64,000 nt of DNA from positions 91,068 to 155,067 of the forward strand of contig OMZQ01000003.1 in NCBI GenBank assembly GCA_900315595.1, written 5' to 3'. The notes under the pieces are model-generated. The model saw only the letters and a list, made by a program, of their open reading frames with translations, had not been told where the DNA came from and searched no databases. Positions within the stretch are counted from its first letter, which is position 1. Each line of letters opens with the position of its first letter. Positions 59,237-64,000 of this stretch are shown piece by piece. The position numbers were made by a program, and so were the translations under genes. Origin of the DNA: an uncultured Eubacteriales bacterium (GTDB lineage Bacteria > Bacillota > Clostridia > Oscillospirales > Oscillospiraceae).

Positions 59237-59749
59237 ATGAAAATTCTTGTATTGAACGGGAGCCCGCGCCCGCAGGGCGATACGGCGAAAATGGTCGCTG
59301 TGTTTCGGGAAACTGCTGAAAGCGCAGGACATGACGTGGCGGTAATCAATGTGTGCCGAAAGAACATCAAGGGCTGCCTTGCCTGTGAATATTGCCATGG
59401 GAAAGGGCACGGCGTATGTGTTCAAAAGGACGACATGCAGGAGATCTATGCTGAGCTGAAGGATACTCAGATGTTGGTGCTTGCCTCGCCGATCTACTAT
59501 CACGGTATCAGCGGGCAGCTGAAATGCGCAGTCGATCGTTTTTATTCCGCGCTTTACCCCAAAGCGCCGGAGACGCTTAGGAAAGTTGCCATGTTCCTGA
59601 GTTCCGGTGATCCGGACATGTATGATGGCGCCAAATTTTCTTATGATGGTGATTTTCTTGGTTATCTTGGGTTGGAAGATATGGGGATCATCACGAATCA
59701 CGACAAGGACTGCTTAGCGGCAGTCAGGCAGATGGCGACATCTTTGTAA
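59237..59749 (+). CDS. NAD(P)H-dependent flavin oxidoreductase (flavodoxin-like fold)
   Basis: 170 residues: FMN-binding LVLNGSPRPQGDTAKMV, a Cys-containing loop (KGCLACEYCHG), VLASPIYYHGISGQLKCAVD and a shortened C-terminus. It reduces quinones, nitro compounds or flavins. ATG follows gcgagga. Downstream lies copy 2 of the 86-bp repeat. Confidence 0.88.
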   Translation: MKILVLNGSPRPQGDTAKMVAVFRETAESAGHDVAVINVCRKNIKGCLACEYCHGKGHGVCVQKDDMQEIYAELKDTQMLVLASPIYYHGISGQLKCAVDRFYSALYPKAPETLRKVAMFLSSGDPDMYDGAKFSYDGDFLGYLGLEDMGIITNHDKDCLAAVRQMATSL

Positions 59750-59760
59750 AGCAAGCAAAA

Positions 59761-59846
59761 AGATATTTTTCTTTGTTGAGAGGACTTGAACTACCGACCC
59801 CCACTATTTCAGGCGGCTTTTGAGAGATGTATTCTCCCGAAAGCCG
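59761..59846 (+). repeat. 86-bp direct repeat, copy 2 (acts as terminator)
   Basis: Identical to 56776-56861. Here the hairpin is perfect (AGGCGGCTTT..AAAGCCGCCT then TTTTTT) and a second partial AAGCCGCCTTTTTT follows, so this copy terminates the flavin-reductase transcript. The segment between copies holds the LysR, small-protein, hydrolase and reductase genes. Confidence 0.88.
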
Positions 59847-59904
59847 CCTTTTTTAAGCCGCCTTTTTTCGTTTTCGCCAGTGCCCTTTGGGCGGGACCTT
59901 TTCC

Positions 59905-59933
59905 TTGACAATTGTCAGAAACTAATATATGAT
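59905..59933 (+). promoter_or_regulatory. Promoter with palindromic -35 of the glycosyltransferase operon
   Basis: Consensus TTGACA (59905-59910), 17-nt spacer and TATGAT (59928-59933). TGACAATTGTCA (59906-59917) is a perfect 12-bp palindrome over the -35, a likely operator. Confidence 0.75.
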
Positions 59934-59988
59934 AAGATGGCAGGGGGATTTTGCGTCTCCCGGCAGATCACGCAAGGGAGGCGGGAGG

Positions 59989-61731
59989 ATGGCGCGGAGC
60001 TTCCGAAACAGGCTGTTCCACACGTACAGCTTCCTCATCACAGTTCTCTTTTGGGGAATTATTTTTTTCCTCACCTTTTTGGCTGCGATCAGCAGCTGCG
60101 CCATCACCTGCGACGTGACGGAGCACAGCTTCTTCCTGTCAGACAGCATCTGGACCAATCTGCTGACGGTGCTTCTGGGGGCCGTGTTCTGCCTGCTGCT
60201 GCGGGGCTTGGCCCGCCGCTGCGGCCTTGCTGCCTGGCTGGAGGAGGACGGCTATTTCCGCCTCTGCCGCCGGATCCTGCTGACCCTGCTGGGGCTTCTG
60301 GCTCTGGTGTGGGTGCTGGCCACTCAATTTGATCTCGTCGCCGACCCTCTGTCAGTCCAACGGGCTGCCGCGTCTGTGCTGAAAGGCAAGATGACCCCCT
60401 TCCGGACCGGCGGCTATATCAGCATTTACCCCCATCAGATGGGCCTGGTCTGGCTGAGCTGCCCGCTGGCCGCCGTCTTTGGCGGCATGAACTCGATGGT
60501 CTTCCAGCTGCTGAACGTGCTGGGGGTGGTGCTGCTCTACCGGGAGTTGTCGGAATGCTGTGCGCTCTTCGGCATGAGCCGGGGAGCCCAGCTGGGGGTT
60601 GTACTGCTGGGCATTCTGTTCTACCCCTTCTGGCTCTACTGCTGCTTCGTCTACGGCAACGTGCTGGGCATGGCCTTCTCCGTGCTGGCCATGCGGCTGG
60701 AGCTGCGCTTCCTGCGGGACGGCGGCCTAAAGCGGGCCTTTGGCTCCGCCGGCGCTGCCTGCCTTGCCGTGCTGCTGAAATCCAACTATCTGATTTTCGT
60801 GATCGGGATGCTTGTCACCGCCCTGGTGGAGCTGCTGCGCCGCTTCAACTGGCAGCGCTGCGTGCTGCCGATACTGCTGATCGGGGCTCTGCTGTTCCAG
60901 TCCAAGGTCCCCATGGCTCTGGCGGAGAAGGTCACCGGCTATCCGTTGGACAAAGGAATGAGCACCTGGGCCTGGATCGTCATGGGGGTCGAGGAGAGCG
61001 ACCGGGGACCGGGCTGGTATTCCGCCTATCCCTGGGCAAGTCTGAAGGAGGTTGGCTTCGACGGCACGCGCCAGGAGGAGAAAGCCAAGCAGATTGCCTT
61101 GACGAAGTTGAAATACTATGCCGAACATAAGCGGGAGGCTCTGGACTTCTTCACCCGGAAGACGGCCTCCCAGTGGAACAACCCCACCTTCCAGAGCTAC
61201 TGGGTGGCCCAGACCCGTCCCTCCCGGATCAGCCTGCCTGAGTGGGTCAAGGGCTTTCTCGGGCGTCGGGCGGAGGCGGCGGCATCCGCCTGGCTCAACG
61301 CGCTGCAAATCCTGATTCTGGCGGGTACCCTGCTCTGGTGCGCCCTGTGCCGCCGGGAGCAGCGGCAGGTCAGCCTGTGCTTCGCCGTCACCTTCATCGG
61401 CGGCTTCGTCTTCCACCTGTTCTGGGAGGCCAAGTGCCAGTATACGCTCAGCTATTTCGTCCTGCTGCTGCCTCTGGCGTCGGGAGGCTGGGCGGAACTG
61501 GCCCGGCTGCTGGCCGGCCTGCTCTCCCGGAAGGGGCAGAAGACGGATCAACGGAGCCTTTTGAAGCGAAGTCTGAGACAGATTGCCCCCTTTGCTGCCA
61601 TGAGCCTGGTGCTTTGCGGGCTGATCTGGGTCCTGTACGCCCACGGGAACAATTACTCGCTGCGCTGCGATGACGCAGCTTACGCGGCCTATCTGGCGGA
61701 GCCGGAGGCCGTGGATTATCTGGAAAAATGA
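59989..61731 (+). CDS. Polytopic membrane protein, GT-C glycosyltransferase-like
   Basis: 580 residues with about eleven to thirteen predicted membrane helices, a large loop (about 320-400) and the ArnT/GT39-like overall plan. It lies 24 bp before a GtrB-type GT2 gene, which makes a polyprenyl-phosphate sugar; a GT-C enzyme would then use that lipid sugar at the outer face. No clear catalytic DE/EXD motif was identified, so a GT-C role is inference. ATG follows gcgggagg. Confidence 0.68.
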   Translation: MARSFRNRLFHTYSFLITVLFWGIIFFLTFLAAISSCAITCDVTEHSFFLSDSIWTNLLTVLLGAVFCLLLRGLARRCGLAAWLEEDGYFRLCRRILLTLLGLLALVWVLATQFDLVADPLSVQRAAASVLKGKMTPFRTGGYISIYPHQMGLVWLSCPLAAVFGGMNSMVFQLLNVLGVVLLYRELSECCALFGMSRGAQLGVVLLGILFYPFWLYCCFVYGNVLGMAFSVLAMRLELRFLRDGGLKRAFGSAGAACLAVLLKSNYLIFVIGMLVTALVELLRRFNWQRCVLPILLIGALLFQSKVPMALAEKVTGYPLDKGMSTWAWIVMGVEESDRGPGWYSAYPWASLKEVGFDGTRQEEKAKQIALTKLKYYAEHKREALDFFTRKTASQWNNPTFQSYWVAQTRPSRISLPEWVKGFLGRRAEAAASAWLNALQILILAGTLLWCALCRREQRQVSLCFAVTFIGGFVFHLFWEAKCQYTLSYFVLLLPLASGGWAELARLLAGLLSRKGQKTDQRSLLKRSLRQIAPFAAMSLVLCGLIWVLYAHGNNYSLRCDDAAYAAYLAEPEAVDYLEK

Positions 61732-61755
61732 TTGACAAGAGGTAAGGAGACTGAC

Positions 61756-62715
61756 ATGACACCACTGCTTTACATCGTCATTCCCTGTTATAACGAAGAA
61801 GAGGTCCTGCCTCTCACCGCTCCGGCGTTCCTGGCGGAGCTGCAGGATCTCACCCAAAAAGGGAAAATTTCCTCCGACAGCCGGATTCTGTTTGTGGACG
61901 ACGGCAGCAAGGACGGCACCTGGGAGATCATCTCCGACCTGGCCGACAGGGACCCGCGCTTTATCGGCATCCGCCAAAGTCGTAACCGGGGCCATCAGAA
62001 CGCGGTGCTGGCAGGGCTTATGGAGGCCAAGGATCGGGCGGATATCACCATCTCCATCGACTGCGACGGCCAGGACGAAATCCAGGCAATGGAACGCATG
62101 GTGGATGCTTACGCCGCCGGCAGCGAGGTGGTCTACGGGGTCCGCTCCAGCCGGAAGACGGATAGCTTCTTCAAGCGTTTTACCGCTGAGAGCTTCTATA
62201 AGCTGCTGAACGCCCTGGGGGGCGAGGTGGTTTTCAACCACGCCGACTACCGGCTGGTCTCAGCTCGGGTGCTGAAGGAGTTTGCCAACTACCGGGAGGT
62301 CAATCTCTTTCTGCGGGGTCTGTTCCCCCTGGTGGGCTTCCCGAGCAGCTCGGTGTACTATGAACGCCACGAGCGGCTGGCGGGCAAGACCCACTATCCG
62401 CTGAAGAAGATGCTTGGCCTGGCGATGGACGGTATCACCAGCCTCTCCACCAAGCCCCTGGGCATTCTGTTCCTGGTGGGCCTGCTGGGCTGCCTGCTGG
62501 GGGCTGCTGCGGGGATCGCCGCCATCGTGCTGCTCTGTGCGCACAGCGGCCTGGCAGGCTGGATGGGCCTGGCTGCCCTGATCGTGTTCTGCGCCGGGAT
62601 CCAGACCCTGGGCCTGGGCATCGTCGGCGAATATGTGGGCAAGACCTATATGGAGGTCAAGGACCGGCCAAGATACATCATCAGTCAGCGCACCTGGGAG
62701 GACAAGGAGCCGTAG
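61756..62715 (+). CDS. GT2-family polyprenyl-phosphate glycosyltransferase (GtrB/DPM-like)
   Basis: 319 residues. GT-A domain: YIVIPCYNEEEVLP, FVDDGSKDGTWEII, SRNRGHQNAVLAGL, catalytic SIDCDGQD (DXD-like), and HADYRLVS. Two C-terminal membrane helices (about 235-300) complete the GtrB/Ppm layout. It transfers a sugar from a nucleotide donor to undecaprenyl phosphate. ATG follows aaggag. A strong hairpin follows the gene. Confidence 0.92.
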   Translation: MTPLLYIVIPCYNEEEVLPLTAPAFLAELQDLTQKGKISSDSRILFVDDGSKDGTWEIISDLADRDPRFIGIRQSRNRGHQNAVLAGLMEAKDRADITISIDCDGQDEIQAMERMVDAYAAGSEVVYGVRSSRKTDSFFKRFTAESFYKLLNALGGEVVFNHADYRLVSARVLKEFANYREVNLFLRGLFPLVGFPSSSVYYERHERLAGKTHYPLKKMLGLAMDGITSLSTKPLGILFLVGLLGCLLGAAAGIAAIVLLCAHSGLAGWMGLAALIVFCAGIQTLGLGIVGEYVGKTYMEVKDRPRYIISQRTWEDKEP

Positions 62716-62817
62716 GCGGCGCTGATTGACGGATGAAGAGAAGTTGGAAAACTGAATGCTGAAACGCGACGCGTACACAGGGGCAGCTCTCTGCTTCTTT
62801 CCGTTGGAGCATTTTTT

Positions 62818-62843
62818 CCCGGGAGGGCCGAAGCCCTCCCGGG
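62818..62843 (+). terminator. Terminator after the GT2 gene
   Basis: An 11-bp perfect stem (CCCGGGAGGGC and complement) with a CGAA tetraloop, then TGTTGGTTTTAG; T-run on the minus strand as well. Confidence 0.85.
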
Positions 62844-62961
62844 TGTTGGTTTTAGCTGGGAAATCGGTGTTTTTGCCGGAAATCAGGGCAAAATCAGCGC
62901 TTCACGGGTCAATCGGAGAAGCGCCCTGTGACTGGTTTGTCAACACGGAGAACCGGTCCCT

Positions 62962-63234
62962 GTGTTCTTAAACGCCGTTATAATAAGTGCCGGCAAGGTG
63001 AAGTCCAGAAAAACACTGCATGGAAACGCTTATGTGAAATCAATATTATGCCAGGCAGCCTGGGCTGCCGTGAGCGTCCGAAATTCACCCTTCCATGCCT
63101 GGTACTGGTCTCACCAACACAAGCTCGGTCAAAAGAAAGCAATCATTGCCGTTGCCAGAAAACTGCTAAAGCTGATCTACCTGCTGCTCAGCACTGGCCG
63201 CTTATACCAACCGCCGCTGCCGGTCAAAACGTAG
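62962..63234 (+). pseudogene. IS110-family transposase C-terminal remnant
   Basis: The frame carries the C-terminal transposase_20-type signature: HGNAYVKSILCQAAWAAV, FHAWYWSHQHKLGQKKAIIA, VARKLLKLIYLLLSTGRLY. The N-terminal DEDD domain is absent upstream, so only the last third of an IS110-type element remains. The start of the remnant is uncertain. 63235-63401 holds its 3' flank with two ACCGTCCCC repeats and no gene. Confidence 0.82.
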
Positions 63235-63401
63235 ATCTTCCGCTAATACGAAGTCGCTCTGCTCGGCAGGGCTCTCTTTCGTGTACCCTTTTGTGCCTAT
63301 TCTGGACAGGTTATTTTCGCATTAACCGTCCCCTACTGATTGTGTGAACCGTCCCCCCGATTGTTGATCTGTGATTGACCTGGGTTTTTCTTAATCGGCG
63401 T

Positions 63402-63869
63402 TTAGTAGCTCTCACAAAGGTATAGCAAATTGGCTGATGAATCAAATAAGAGCAGGCAATAATTGGTAGTGAACTTCTCAACATAAAAGTACGAAAGATT
63501 ATCCCAAGTGCTCTCAATATCTCCTATAATCTCGATGTGCTCAATAGTTGTTTTACCAGCATCCTGCTCCCATTCGTAATCCTCAAGTAGGATTTTCTTT
63601 ATACGAGAAAACACAAGTTCCGCATCTTCATCGACCGGAGAAAGAGTGTACGTAGAAATCATAGAGGCAGAAACATTGGTGCATTTCTTCACGCTTATTA
63701 TATCAGGTCCGATTTCAACCCTACAAATCTGCATCTCACTAAAACAGGAATTTGGCAGTTGTATGTTCCACCGATCATTAAACGCCCAGGATTCTGAACA
63801 GGCAGAGAACAGGACAATACTCATGATAGATAAAAGGAACACCAGGAGTATGGATCGTTTTTTTCTCAT
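63402..63869 (-). CDS. Predicted lipoprotein of unknown function
   Basis: 155 residues. Signal MRKKRSILLVFLLSIMSIVL ends with lipobox FSAC (Cys24). The mature part is a single small domain with no recognised family (DAELVFSRIKKILLEDYEWE, DNLSYFYVEKFTTNYCLLLF). ATG follows aaaggag. It is more AT-rich than its neighbours, in keeping with acquired DNA next to an IS remnant. 63870-64000 shows no gene. Confidence 0.7.
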   Translation of the reverse strand: MRKKRSILLVFLLSIMSIVLFSACSESWAFNDRWNIQLPNSCFSEMQICRVEIGPDIISVKKCTNVSASMISTYTLSPVDEDAELVFSRIKKILLEDYEWEQDAGKTTIEHIEIIGDIESTWDNLSYFYVEKFTTNYCLLLFDSSANLLYLCESY

Positions 63870-64000
63870 AGTTATTCCAGCTCCTTTCTCCATGGCCTCC
63901 CAGTCAAGTCCGAATTTGTGTGTAAATTGCTTTAGGCATAACATGCAGGAGGCTGCTTAAGCCTCTTGTCTTCCACACAGCACAGGTGGCTGGCGCTGTC

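Noticed and set aside
1..64000. CRISPR arrays, rRNA genes or prophage structural genes
   Set aside because: No regularly spaced repeats, rRNA-like sequence or phage morphogenesis genes were seen in the window.

Overview
The window looks like a high-GC gut Clostridia chromosome (Oscillospiraceae/Ruminococcaceae type). It has a Gram-positive PolC polymerase, DUF1385/YqhQ, a non-mevalonate isoprenoid operon, sigma-A type promoters, strong GGAGG ribosome sites, and Tn4451-type mobile genes (tnpV, tnpW, large serine recombinase). No rRNA, intact tRNA or CRISPR array was seen.

Layout. 1-7451: rightward housekeeping genes (two-component system, yqhQ, prmC, recA, recX, rimO, pgsA) closed by a strong terminator. 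7467-30865: one LytTR-PAS gene split in two by an inferred 22.66-kb insertion (7674-30333). 31137-44674: a dehydrogenase, then leftward udp and a long leftward run pyrH-frr-lipoprotein-uppS-cdsA-dxr-rseP-ispG-polC. 44708-46751: a zinc-ribbon membrane protein and a Fic protein. 46852-55514: accessory DNA with small unknown genes, a type III restriction-modification system, a small serine recombinase, a second SLOG/XRE pair, a second tnpV and a SD-sequestering hairpin. 55615-59846: a DUF7309/DUF6930-type gene, then a LysR/hydrolase/flavin-reductase patch with an 86-bp direct repeat on each side. 59989-62715: a membrane glycosyltransferase pair. 62962-63869: an IS110 remnant and a lipoprotein.

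Main result. The N-terminal half of a LytTR-PAS gene ends at 30332 and its C-terminal half resumes at 7673. Joining the halves across a shared GA dinucleotide restores an uninterrupted reading frame (..ERML|NSSFYEVF..). Everything between is therefore best read as one Tn4451-family mobilizable element. Its core (22.3-30.3 kb) has a MobQ relaxase, an RSF1010-like oriT, a large serine recombinase, tnpW, a sigma-region-4-like protein, an XRE/SLOG pair and tnpV. Its 14-kb cargo (7.8-22.1 kb) is almost entirely lipid and envelope metabolism: diacylglycerol kinase, GT4 glycosyltransferase, two PlsC-like acyltransferases, PAP2 phosphatase, DegV fatty-acid-binding protein, acyl-ACP thioesterase, an alpha/beta hydrolase, two radical-SAM enzymes and membrane proteins.

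Cargo control. Four promoters in two divergent pairs carry the same 17-nt box, GTTTCGTTTCAGTTTAG, each exactly 10 nt upstream of a -10 hexamer. They drive four operons, including the cargo's own two-component system. The cargo thus looks like a self-contained, autoregulated, horizontally mobile lipid-remodelling regulon. Its chemical product is unknown.
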